In this document: positions 33,921 through 45,649 of the stretch, piece after piece
Layout of the letters: each line of letters begins with the position of its first letter
Numbering within the stretch: position 1 is the stretch's first letter
Assembly: GCF_014356525.2 (NCBI RefSeq)
Contig: NC_052512.1
Location: forward strand, 668,797-732,796
DNA: 64,000 nucleotides
Source: Nilaparvata lugens
Taxonomy: Eukaryota > Arthropoda > Insecta > Hemiptera > Delphacidae
Direction of reading: 5' to 3'
Position numbers and translations under genes: made by a program
Notes under the pieces: generated by a model
What the model was told of the DNA's origin: nothing
Databases searched by the model: none
What the model saw: only the letters and a program-made list of their open reading frames with translations

Positions 33921-34908
33921 GCCTCATTTGGAACTCCACTCTAGACGTCTTGACTATTTCCTCTAATGTTGCTGATGTATTGCATAAAACATCTTTCACT
34001 AAAATAGAGCTTCTCTCTTGCATTTCAAGCATATTCGATCCATTAGGTTGATTTCTCCTGTGGTCATTTTACCCAAAACACTTTTTCAAAAACTCTGGTT
34101 ATTAAAGATTGATTGGGATCAAAAAATTCCGCAAGATCTGTTGGAAACTTGGTTGAAAATTCTGCATGAATTGCCGAACATTGTTAACATTTCACTTCCG
34201 CGTTGTGTGTTATCAAAGAACTCTGATGCCTCGCTTGAGTTGCATGGCTTCGCCGATGCTAGTCTCACTGCTTACGGCGCCTGTATTTATGTCAGAAGCA
34301 CCTCTCTCGGTAGCAGTCAAACTAGGTTGCTCACTTCCAAGTCCCGCATTGCCTCTTTGAACCCAGTTCTCTCTGTTCCCAGATTAGAACTACAAGCAGC
34401 TCTGCTACTTTCACGTCTTGTGAATAAGGTTTTAAAGGCTTCAAATCTTACTTTTTCTAATGTGTATTTGTGGACTGACTCGGAAACAGTCTGTGACTGG
34501 TTAAGAGCCCCTCCCAATCGTTCTAATATTTTTGTAGCTGTACGCATTTCTGAAATTCAGAATTCAACTTTTAACTTTCATTGGAATCATGTTCGTACTA
34601 GTAACAATCCTGCTGATTTGATATCTCGAGGTTGTACACCCAATCAGCTGGCCGCTAGTCATCTGTGGTGGAATGGTCCTTCATGGCTATCTATGCCGAA
34701 TAGTTCTTGGGATTCTTTCTCTAGCAATGTTGCTATTTCTCAATCAGTTCAGGTATTAGCTACTACTTCGTCTCGTAATGATGTTATTTCAGGTATAATC
34801 AATAGTTGCTCCACCTATCACAAAATCGTTCGTACAACAGCATATGTTCTACGGTTCATTCATAATTGTAAAAACAAAATTCAGTCACTCCGCGCTTTGG
34901 TCAATTAA
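33890..34908 (+). pseudogene. BEL/Pao pol: connection and RNase H
   Basis: Continuation of pol in a new frame: LSCISSIFDPLGLISPV, a BEL hallmark, then LHGFADASLTAYGACIYVRS with the RNase H FADAS motif, YLWTDSETVCDWL and HVRTSNNPADLISRG. The 296-codon frame is intact from 34018 to 34908. Confidence 0.85.
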
Positions 34909-34914
34909 CTATCT

Positions 34915-35710
34915 CTGAAATTTCAGAAGCTGAAAATTGTATCTTCAAATCTATTCAAGAAGAAGCTTTCTCTGCCGAACTTAAAGCATTGCGTCAAAAT
35001 CAGGAGCTATTGCCTAATAGTTCTATTAAAGCCTTGTCACCATTCGTTCATTCAGATTCTCTGCTCAGAGTTGGTGACGTTTGCAAAATGCAAATGCTTC
35101 TTTTGATTACAAACATCAAATATTGTTGCCTAGCAATCACAAATTCACTCGTGCATTGATTGTTGCTCACCATCGTCGTCTAAGTCATGCTGGGGTGCAG
35201 GTCACCATGGCCAGTGTAAGACAACAATTTTGGTTTCCCTCCACCCGTCGCACCATCAAAAGTGTATTGCGGCATTGCATATTGTGTTTTCGCTTTTCGG
35301 CTCTTCGTTCTGAGCAAATCAGGGGTAGTTTACCTGCGGCCCGCGTTCAGGCTAATGTTCACTTTTATAATTGTGGTTTGGATTACGCCGGTCCTATTTC
35401 CATTCATGTAGGCGGCCCCAAATCTCGTACTTTTTCTCCACCACTCTTCAGAAAAAAGACCCACTCCTTAACCACTCTTCAGAAAAAAGGCAAATGGTTA
35501 AACAATTGTGAAAATTTGAAGGTCGGTACGGTTGTCATCTTGAAGGATCCTGGTTCCGCGCAGTCCACTTGGAAGCTGGCGCGCATTACTGAAGTTCATC
35601 CCGGTAAGGACGACAAGGTTCGAGTTGTCACTGTTCTCACTCCCTCTGGCACTTTTAAGAGAGCTATTTCGAGTTTAGCACCTCTTCCCATTGATGAGGA
35701 TTCTAGTTAA
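34915..35710 (+). pseudogene. BEL/Pao integrase with deleted catalytic core
   Basis: The zinc-binding part is present (HHRRLSHAG, then HCILC), followed by the first catalytic Asp region (CGLDYAGPI) near 35375. The frame then jumps at 35430-35490 straight to the C-terminal beta-barrel (GTVVILKDP...WKLARITEVHPGKDD...). About 150-200 codons with the other two acidic residues are missing. The join is marked by two copies of CCACTCTTCAGAAAAAAG (35441-35458 and 35472-35489). This copy cannot make its own integrase. Confidence 0.8.
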
Positions 35711-37719
35711 TCCCCTTGCTCTTATGGTTCATGTTGTATTTTTAGGTTTCATTGTTTTTTCCCCTGGTTCTCACATGGGGCCCAGTTTTCAATTTCCAAT
35801 TGCCTTGCCAGATTTTACATATTTCTTACTTTTTCTTATTGTGCCATACCCCCGTATGACACAAGGGCCCAGTTTATGTAAAATCTGACAAAGCATTTAT
35901 TGGAATGGTTCCACTTGTTATTCGTTCCGCTACTACGTAGACTTCATGTCGTCATCATGTCTGTCTGTCTGCGTGCTGTGTCTTTTGTGCGTCTGCGCTG
36001 ACCAGTGACGTCACAGTCGGTTCTTCGACACTGCCTTAGTCAAGCTGGTTTTCTATACTTCTATTCGTACCTTTTTCGTCGGATTGTTTGCCGTTGCAAT
36101 TTTAATATTTTTACTATTCAATTTTTTGGAATTTAATCTTGTCTTTAGGCATCTTACCTTTTAGATATTTGTTACTTTTTCACCATTTGGTTGCGAGCGC
36201 TTTGCCTACGTTTCTAACACATCCGGTATCTTGCCTTTTTTTCATTGTAGCTTGCAGCGTCTCTTTGTCTTTTCATGGAGGTCGTCGGGTGTGCATCTCG
36301 CGCCCGGTCTAAACTTTACATCTGAATTCATCGGACCTACAGAACTTTTTTAAAGTGTGAATTATTCTTCAAATTAATTCGTTTGTTCTATTCTTCAAGT
36401 GTGATTCAATTATTCATCGAGTTCTTCACTCAGTTACTCTGTTAAACTTTGATAAACTTTGTCAAAAATTGCAACCTCGTGTGAGCGTTTCATCGCTATT
36501 CATTTGATCTACAGAACTTTTCTAAAGTGTGAATTATTCTTCAAATTAATTCATTTATTCTATTCTTCAATTGTGATTAAATTATTCATCGATTGCTTGC
36601 ATATTGCTTTGATAAACTTTGTCAAAAATTACAACCTCGTGTAGGCTTCAGTTGCCATTTTTCTACAATTGGCTTCACCTCGTGAAACTCAAACTTTCAA
36701 GTGCATCATCTCTACCGTTTGGAAATCAATCCAAAAATTCCACAACTTGAAGATCGGATTATTTGTTTGGAATTCTACTTGCTCCAGCCTACATTTCCAT
36801 TGGGGGATTCGCCTGCTGTAGTGGACGTTTCCATGCTTGTCATCGCATGGCCAGATCACTTCATCGCTTGCTGATGTCCTGTTCCTGTTGGTATTGCGGA
36901 GTCATTGCCTGTCTGCCTGGCGGCATCTCCTCTTCAAAATTTTATTCAGGTTATGTAAATCGTTCTTTTCAATTTTCATTTACGTATGCATCATTATTGT
37001 TTTATTAATGTCTATCTTGACATTCAATTCACTAAGGCCACCGACGCCTATTAATTCATTGGATTTGACAGCTACCCTTGGCTTTACAAGTGATTTTCTG
37101 AGGCCACTGACGCCTACTAATTGATTTATTAATGTCTATCTTGACATTCAATTCACTGAGGCTACCGACGCCTACTTATTGTTTAGTTAATGTCTATCTT
37201 GACATTCAATTCACTAAGGCCACCGTCGCCTATTAATTCATTGGATTTGACAGCTACCCTTGGCTTTACAAGTGATTCACTAAGGCCACCGACGCCTATT
37301 AACTTATTGTCATTTTTTAATCATAAATATTGTATCTTACAGCAATAACCTTCATTATAGCACTCAATTTATATTCATTTCAGGTATCATTAATACTATC
37401 TTTTCAATTATTGTCAGACTTCAATGGTCATTAATGTCATTGACCTAATTTCATTTAAATTTTGTATTTCTCTACATTATTCCACATGTTGTAATTTTCC
37501 CAAGATATTTGACTCATTGTTTTTGTATGTGGCCATCTGCCTATCATTATTTAAAGATTCAAAGACTTAAAGACTTAAAGATATTTAACTTAATCTACTC
37601 TCAATTGTTCTTGTACGTGGCCATCTGCCTATTATTATTTTATTGATCCCAAAATATTTGACACAATTGTTTTTGTATGTGGCCATCTGCCTATTATTAT
37701 CTTATTATTACTAATAGAA

Positions 37720-39702
37720 AACGACGAGTACCGTGGATGACTGAAGACATCCTTAAGATGATGGGACGTAGAGACAAAGCACATAGAAAATTTAAAAAGA
37801 CATTTGACTTGGACAGTTTGATAGAGTATAGGAGCCTTAGAAATAGGGTTAAACAGGAATTACGGAACTCAAAGATTAGGTACTTGAATTCGTTTATGAC
37901 AAACAATAGACAAGACTCTAAATCACTTTGGCAGGGAATAAAAGAATTCGGGCTTGGCAAACAGAAATCGAATCCACAAATTGACTTACCATTGAATAAT
38001 ATAAATGACCATTTCGTTTCACACTCTAACCAACGCGACGAAGTTGTCATTGCTAATCATATAGATGATCTTGAAGAGCAGGTTACAAACTTAGATTTAC
38101 CATCACTGATCAATTTCATTTCCATCCAATCTCAGAAGAAGACACTTTCAGAGCAATTCAACGTATTCATAGTAATGCTACGGGTGTAGACAAAATTCCT
38201 ATTAAATTTATCAAGAAGATGTTATTTGCTATTTTACCAACCATTACATACATTTTCAACAAGTCACTTGAAGAAGGCATTTTCCCTGAAAACTGGAAGT
38301 TTGCTCTGGTTCGCCCTCTGAATAAAGTTCCATCACCCAATAAAGTTGAGGATTTTAGACCAATCAGTATTTTACCTGCATTGTCCAAAGTGCTAGAAAG
38401 ACTCATTCATGCTCAAGTTGTAAAATTTCTAGACAACAATAGTAAGCTTCATAACTTTCAATCAGGCTTTAGAAAATTCCATTCAACTGAGACAGCTCTG
38501 CTTCGTGTCACTGATGATATAAGGTTAGCTATGGACCAAAGAAAATGCACCATCCTCACCCTATTTGATTTTTCTAAAGCATTCGATACTGTTGATCATA
38601 CAGTCCTTCTGAATAAGTTGGCTATTCTTGGTTTCAGTCACAACTCGTTAGTTTGGTTTAAATCCTATCTATTAGGTAGGAAACAATGTGTATCTGTCGG
38701 TGACAAAAAGTCAACTTGGAAAAACGTTATGCATGGAGTACCACAAGGTTCAATTTTAGGCCCTCTCCTTTTCACTTTGTATGCTAATGACCTTTCTTCC
38801 ATTATCAAATTCTCCAGTTTCCATACTTATGCAGACGACCTTCAATCTATTTAAGCTGTCCCATAACAAAAATTAATGAAACAGTTGGAATAATGAATCA
38901 GGATATCAATTCGATAGTGGAATGGACAAAGAAAAATGGCCTTAAGCTTAATCCCATCAAAACACAACCCATTATAATTGGATATTCTCGTCTTATAAAC
39001 AATATTGACCATGAATCGATTCACAAAATTAGTGTAGACGGTAATGACATTCCTTACTGTAGCTCAGTTAAAAATTTAGGCATTATTATGAATAATACAC
39101 TTGACTGGTCAGAACAAGTGAACAAAACTTGTAAAAAGGTATTCTCAGCCATGCATGCATTGAAGAAAATGCACGATATCCTCCCTAGAAACATTAAATT
39201 ATTATTGGTTCAATCTCTCATCTTCCCACATTTAATGTATTGTAATTCTGTTCTTAATGATATGCAAGTCACTCTGAATGATAAACTACAGCGTTGCCAA
39301 AATTATTGTCTACGTTTCGTCTACTCTCTCCAACGCCATGATCATATCACCCCAGCCCACACTGCTAGTTCAACATTGAAGCTTCCCGATCAGAGGCTTT
39401 TTCGAATAGTCAAGCTTGTTAGAGATATCTTGAAATACGGTAATCCGAACTATTTTAAAGATGATTTCAAATTTGTCTCTGAAGGTAGGAGGATAGATGC
39501 TTCACATACTAGAACCGGAGAAAGTACTTTAAGGATACCCAATCATCGAACTACTATTTTCACAAAATCCTTCTTAGTCAGTGCCTGTCGTGCATGGAAT
39601 ACACTTCCTGTTTCTATCAGGTCTATCGAGAGCCGAGCGAGCTTCAACCTGACTTTAAAAAAACATATTTTGGAACAAATGACTGAAACTGTCCGGCCCT
39701 AG
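37720..39702 (+). pseudogene. LINE ORF2: reverse transcriptase
   Basis: Starts inside the region after the endonuclease (RRVPWMTEDILKMMGRRDKA). Reverse transcriptase motifs in order: FRPISILPALSKVLE, FDFSKAFDTVDHTVLLNKL, GVPQGSILGPLLF and the catalytic TYADDLQ near 38825-38845. The C-terminal part (CRAWNTLPVSIRS) ends at a TAG after ETVRP at 39702. One frameshift lies near 38110 and a one-base deletion right after YADD near 38845. The endonuclease and any ORF1 are lost by 5' truncation. Confidence 0.85.
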
Positions 39703-40330
39703 AACGATCACATGACAACCATCCCTCACCCATTACACCAATATAAACCTTTAAACCATGTTATAGAACGAATTGTATATATATATATATATTATATAAA
39801 CTCATGTTATTTCAATTATCCACTGCATACTGCTGTATATTACTGAAATTTGATAACCCTGATCTACTTTCAGCCTACTTCATTTTATTAATCAATTATT
39901 TGATCATATCTACCTATATAATTATTTTACTTTATCAATTTTCTGTTTTTTTCTCTTCAATATTCATATTGATTAAAACTTTTACAATATTCCCATTAAT
40001 AAATAAATCCTTAGTTTAAATAACGAAATTAACGTTTTGGTAGAGAGTTAGTGGGGAGGATATTTTTAATATTCTTCCCAAAGAATGGACATTGATATGT
40101 CCAAAGCTCCGCCAATTTATGTAGATGCATAACAATATGATTATTATCTACAGTTATTATATTACAAATTGCTTTTTCATATCATATACAGTTCAATAGT
40201 TATTTTCTTAGTCTATATTATGTAAATTCATCTATAACTTTGCTGTATTGTAAGCTATTGTATATAAGTGTATAAGCCAGTATATATTGTAATCTACATA
40301 AATAAAGTACTCAATCAATCAATCAATCAA
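39703..40330 (+). other. LINE 3' UTR
   Basis: AT-rich, with a short (TA)n at 39775-39796. It ends with AATAAA and the (AATC)n tail. Confidence 0.7.
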
Positions 40331-41929
40331 TTATTATTAAATCTTATCTTGTTGATTCATTTAGTCTTTTATTGGCGTACTTACCACACTTCAAGCTATC
40401 AGTATTTTTATGCACAGAATTCAAAGATTTATTTGTAGGTATTTATACCAACTATCATTCACAGTCCACTGCCCTGCCCTTGGATTCTGTCAAATATATA
40501 CGTATATTTAATACTGATACGTGGACTTCAGGTCGATTCAGAATTAGACAAATTGAAACCTGTTCAGTATATAGATTTACTAGAACATACTTTGATCAAT
40601 GAATAATAATTAATAAAAGTAACAATTTATAATCTCAGGGTTTATGAGTTCGTGCCGTGCATGGAAATAAGCTTCCTACATAAATCAAATAAATTCATAA
40701 AAAGTTCTTATAAACTATATGATAGTATTCAACACATTGCGAATTTCTTAAACTTGAATAAATTCATATAGCGCTTTAATTAATTCCCCAATTCACTGAT
40801 AAAGGCCTGCTAATGAGCTCATTAGAACTAATACACTCACAGTAATGATGTTCTTGTAGTTCTTGTAGAACAATTAATTATCTCCAATAATTAATTAGGC
40901 AGGTCCTTTTTGTCTCCGCTGGGCTCGTGTATGGTCCAGATTTCTTATAGATTTATATGAGTATTAAAAATATATTTACGGGAATAAATTACAATTAAGA
41001 ACTCTTTAACAACACTGAGTTCATAAATAATCAAGCATTAATCACATATACTTGACATTTAAAAAGGGATTGGCTTGATGATTTTAAAAATTAATAGGAA
41101 GAAAGAAACCTAATCTCCATGTGCTCCTCACAGATCGAGATCACAAGCCAGAGAGAATGATTTTCAGAAAAATTTCATCTCTTCCTTAAAAGATTTATAA
41201 GCTTCCTTCTGATTGGCTTTCTACTCTTAGTAAGACGTGATGTAATTGGTTCTTCAAGATTCAGGGTTTTCCTAACTTAGTTATACAAAGATAGATTAAA
41301 TTTCTAAATAAATAAGTTAAGTAATAGTCTGAGAGTATTCTAATAAATAAATCTCGATATATGATGCTATAATACAATATACATTTAATTTATGTGAGCT
41401 TTGTGTACTCTTGGTTTTCATATTATTTTAAATTACAATAATACTTGAGTAACAATAATAGTTGTCCTTATCTATTTGCATAAACCTTTCCTAGTATATA
41501 ATATATATTTTATGAGTAAAAAACTATAATTCAATTCGTAATAGTTGATTGAGCAATCAGCTGGTTTGTTAGGTATTGAATCAAAAAACTGTCGATTGAT
41601 CCTAGATCAATTGATGTATTAAATCAAATAAGCATTCTAACCTCAAAATGTACATGCAAACTTTTATTTTTATAATCTGCCAATTATAAACAAGCCGCTT
41701 TATAATTTTTATTTCTGCCAAAGAATTATCATTATTGTTGAATTACAATTTTGCTTGGTTCTCTTATCGCTTTAGATAATATGATTATTCTTCATCATGA
41801 ATAACATTCGATTTTACTTGAGCGGCACCTTGACTAGGCTATCTATTCTTTCTATTTTATAATTCTATTAAAGCTCAATTATTTTATTTCAAAAGTATTC
41901 TATGTTGCTGCAACACCACCTCACAACTC

Positions 41930-42541
41930 ATACATGAAACATCAAATCATCCACCACAACACAAACTTGCTGCCTTTAAGTCCATGATCCATAGACTAAT
42001 AAGCATTCCACTTACAAAAGAAGATAACCAGACAGAATTGAACACTATAAAATATCTGGCACAAAACAATGGCTACTCATCCAATGTAATAGACAAAATA
42101 CTTCATAAAATGAAAAACAAGAGACAGAAACCCCCAAATCCCAACAAATATGTCACAATAACATATTTCAATCAAAAATCACAATCCATAGCAAACATAT
42201 TAAAAAAATCAGGCTACAAAACAGCATTTAGAACCAACAACAACTTAAAAACCCAACTAAAAACACGAAAAATAGACAGCTCACAATTTGAAAAGACAGG
42301 AAATTATAAACTAAAATGTAATACATGCCAAAAATTCTATATTGGACAGACCGGACGTAGCTTCAAAATAAGATACAATGAGCACATAAAAGCAGTAAAT
42401 TCAAATTCAGAATCTACATATGCAGAACATTTAATAGCCACAGGACACAATCACAAAACATACAGACAGATATCAAAACCTACACATTCTTCAAAAAAGC
42501 CAGAGACTCAACACACTAGAACTATTCGAAAAAAATTTTAA
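41930..42541 (+). pseudogene. PLE2 thumb, linker and GIY-YIG endonuclease
   Basis: Resumes the reverse transcriptase frame (ETSNHPPQHKLAAFKSM) after the insertion. A CNTC pair at about 42321-42332 is the zinc linker, and KFYIGQTGRSFKIRYNEHI at about 42334-42390 is the GIY-YIG core with its Arg and the later Glu-type segment (TYAEHLIATGHNH). The frame is open from 41930 to a TAA at 42539-42541, but the end may be shifted, because other frames continue with Leu/Asn-rich coding to about 42590. It is non-functional as a unit because of the insertion and inverted structure. Confidence 0.8.
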
Positions 42542-42655
42542 ACACCTCCACTATGACAAATCCAACTTATTAAATGATCAACTTAACTTCAAATCAAATG
42601 TAATATTTTCCCACATTTTGGCCACACAGTCCAACCCATAAGAGCAAGCGCCCCT

Positions 42656-42710
42656 GGTGACAGGCTGATGAAGCTCCTCTTCAGGAGTGAAATGCATTTC
42701 TCAATACTCC
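42656..42710 (+). ncRNA. hammerhead ribozyme motif in PLE2 end
   Basis: CTGATGA (42665-42671), stem II CTCC/GGAG (42674-42677 with 42684-42687, one bulged G and an A-T closing pair), GAAA (42689-42692) and palindromic stem III ATGCAT (42692-42697). Core bases fit the hammerhead consensus. The left inverted end (26800-26815) has C after ATGCAT, the preferred cleavage base, whereas here TT is inserted. Stem I is weak (about three pairs). Very short palindromic stem III is typical of Penelope hammerheads, which may act as dimers. Confidence 0.55.
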
Positions 42711-42773
42711 AACAAAAGTAAGTGTTTTTTTCAAAAATTTACTAGTAACACAGTGTCAGAGCTTCGACAAAGT
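42673..42773 (+). repeat. PLE2 right terminus
   Basis: Direct partner, in inverted orientation, of 26729-26832. Homology stops at CAAAGT (42773). Confidence 0.75.
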
Positions 42774-45182
42774 TATCATATAACTTTGTGTTTCGTCATG
42801 GAAAGCAACTTCAATTTCTAAAATTTACAGTCCTAGTTCATAAAATCATATGAATACACTAACATCTGATCAAAATAAGAATCTTCCAGCAGTATTTATT
42901 TATTTACTCCATATCACTTGAAAATGACATAAATGTCCGAAAAATGTTGTGATAAAATATTTCAAAAAAAGGTACTGAGATTTTTATTTTTATTTATATT
43001 CATGGACTTTAATTTCGTCCAAATTTCAAGGGAGAACAGGTGGAGATAAATTTCAAAAAACAACTGAAATCAAGGATTAGGCTAAGTTTATTTATTTATT
43101 TTAATTATTATTCATCTTATTTAGTGAGAAAATTGGGTTTAAGAATATATCGAAGAGAATATAGTGTAAACTTTCAGCTATTTTGAATTATTTAGAATGT
43201 TTCATTTTGTCAAGGTGAAACATTTCCAATTATAGAATTGGGAAAATAACAATTAATTTTATTATTAATAAAGACCTTGATTTATTTAAAATTGAATAAT
43301 AATGTAGTAAATGAATGAAGGTGGCACTCATGTGGTGGCTGTCGCTGTCATTGTTGCCTTAATATTATTATAATGTGCACCTCACTATACCACAGTCACA
43401 GTTACCAACTTAATTTTGATTTTCCTGCACTGGTGCTTCATATAACCTACTAACTATTTTGCGTTGCCATGTTGCAAATCTGGAGTGCAGAAAAAATTTC
43501 TCCCACACTAGAGCGGAAAAGTGATTCTTTGCATTCTGTGATCAGTGCAGGAATGGCCACTTTTCAAGGTAACTGTAGGAAAACCAATTTTCTGACTCCA
43601 ATGTTTAAAGTCCAGAAATCAGCTAAATCCCGAGCTCCAAGACTGGTCCAAAAAATTTGAAAAACTTCCTGACATAACTGTGCACCTTCCGATGTTCTCA
43701 ACTATCTCATTGGAATGAGGACACATAGTGTGTACCAGGAAATCTTCTAAGCCAGATGGAATTCAATTCAATAGGGTTCAAATATTTCATATTTGAAAAA
43801 TCTCAATATTCACAGCATTCTAAAATGTCATGATTGCATTCAGAAGCCGGAAAAGCATGATTGTTTCTTCTGGTATATAGCGGACTGTAATTCATTCTAC
43901 TAAACTTGAATCCAATCTCGTTTTCAACACAGAGACTTCACACAAACGTGAAGTTAATTTTAAACCGCTGAAGACGCCTTCATGTATACCAGAATTCATT
44001 CTATTCTCACGACAATACACAAGTTACACAAATTACAAGAAAACTTTTCCATACACAAAACCAGACAATAACAACACATTCGAACAATTTTCAACAGACC
44101 AGCACTCCACTACAACGAACAGCTGATTTGAATCAACTACAAAAACCGCCACCAGATGGCTGCATTACACAAACCGCGAACTCTTCAAATTGCAGTAACT
44201 GGCCATAACAATGAACGTGCACAGGCCAGGATGGAAAAAGTCAAGGGCAGGGGACCGAGTGCAAAGCGCGAGTTTTCTGTATTACATTGAAGCTGTATAA
44301 AACAAAAAATCACATCCAATACTGCTTTTCGCCTGCTGAGAGTGGACTCAGTTACAGGGCACACTAGAGGCTGCAGGAAAACCACCAAATCTTGATAATT
44401 TTCCAACCCTGGCACCCTCAGAATCCCCAAATTTTTCCTACACATTTAAATGAGCCTCGTACAGAAAATTCGACAAAAACTTTTTTGTCCAGCTCCTGGT
44501 GATGAGTCTATATCCATGGATAGATTTCAAACAAATTCAAAGGCCATCCAGAAAAGGATGTGTTCATCTAAATTTTTAATTTCCCAAATTTGGTAAACTC
44601 TCAGCCTAAACGACTAAATTCTCTCTGGAAAGTGAACACAGACAAGGCACCAGAATGAAAACCAGATAATATCAACCAAATAATTTCATATCAAGGTGAA
44701 ACTCATATCAACTGCACGAACAGAATTTTCCTTCATTATGAAGGTTTCACTCACTTCCAGTCCATGATTCTCACTGACTGTTGAACTATCATCTTCAAAC
44801 AAGAAGATCTAATACATTGAAAATGTGAAGTTGTTATTCGTCATTGTGCTTTTTGATTTCTTTTTGGAAAAAAAATGTCCTGCAGGACCTAATATCTTTC
44901 ACCATTGGTTGTTGCACATTTATTACTTCAAAAGCTTTGGATGTGTTTTGCACTAGTGAGTAGGCTTAATTGTTGTGGAATAGAGATGTATATTTTCTCA
45001 TTCTTGCTATCTCCAATCAAATCAAACTGTTGGTCACAATACTTGTGACATAGTGGAAGCTGACAAATACTGTATCATTGCCACTTTTTCTTGCTGGCCA
45101 GCACAGTTGTTGTCACAATTGATTGAGAATGAAAATTCAGATATATTCAGCCACCACCAAATTCTCAGCCACCACTCCTCCT
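42774..45182. other. unassigned, with repeat pieces
   Basis: Positions 43360-43395 hold one end of the TIR element of 55670-56166 (reverse of TATAGTGAGGTGCAC). Positions 44350-44540 resemble repeat E at 26040-26520. No gene recognised. Confidence 0.35.
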
Positions 45183-45461
45183 TCTAGGAGAAGGAGGTCA
45201 TCCAGAATCCATAACAGCTGAGTTCCATTGATAGATTCAATAGATGAATTCAATAGAACTCAGCTGTTCTGGATTTAGGATGACCTCCTTCTCCTAGAAC
45301 TATGATTTCCACCTCTCAAATATTCGAATTGTGTGCTCTTCTGGTGAAAACGTGAATTATCTCGTTTTTTGAATTCCAAATAGCCATAAAAAGTTATCTA
45401 TTGAATTTATTAATTGGAACTCAGCTGTTCTGGATTCAGGATGACCTCCTCTCCCTAGAAC
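45183..45461. repeat. 48-bp hairpin arms and a third copy
   Basis: 45183-45230 and 45251-45298 are inverted repeats (TCTAGGAGAAGGAGGTCATC...) with a 20-nt loop. A third copy in the orientation of the right arm lies at 45417-45461 (GGAACTCAGCTGTTCTGGAT). Confidence 0.7.
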
Positions 45462-45649
45462 TCTCATTTTTGAGGATTTTTAAGCATTTCTCTGTGTACT
45501 GCTGACAAAGATACATTTTTCTAGTGGAACTTGAAAGAGCATTTTTTCAAATCCATTTATTTCAACTATTTCAATTGAACTATCGTTATAAATCTTCAGG
45601 AACTGTAGAACTATTGATTCTGCATCCTGAACCATTTTTGGATGTACTT

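Larger units (their letters stand above)
37711..40330 (+). mobile_element. 5'-truncated LINE inserted in BEL 3' LTR
   Basis: Its 3' end is AATAAAGTACTC followed by (AATC)n to 40330. Comparison with the empty site in the 5' LTR (30090-30106) shows TTATTA present on both sides, a 6-bp target duplication. It contains only the later part of ORF2. Clade probably in the Jockey/CR1 group. Confidence 0.85.
35877..40492 (+). repeat. BEL/Pao 3' LTR, split by a LINE
   Basis: LTR sequence at 35877-37710 and 40331-40492, interrupted by the LINE at 37711-40330. It shows the same tandem arrays as the 5' LTR (37000-37310 and 37520-37705). It differs from the 5' LTR by scattered substitutions and by many one-base indels plus an 8-base insertion near 36060. 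Confidence 0.85.
27472..41925. mobile_element. TG...CA element (probable solo LTR) inserted in PLE2, itself interrupted by BEL
   Basis: Starts TGTAAAGGGG and ends CCACCTCACA, flanked by ACTC on both sides (27468-27471 and 41926-41929). Its own sequence is 27472-28297 plus 40497-41925, about 2.25 kb once the BEL element and its AATA duplication are removed. It has no coding frame that I recognise. TG...CA ends, a 4-bp duplication and no internal genes fit a solo LTR of an unidentified retrotransposon. Confidence 0.65.
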
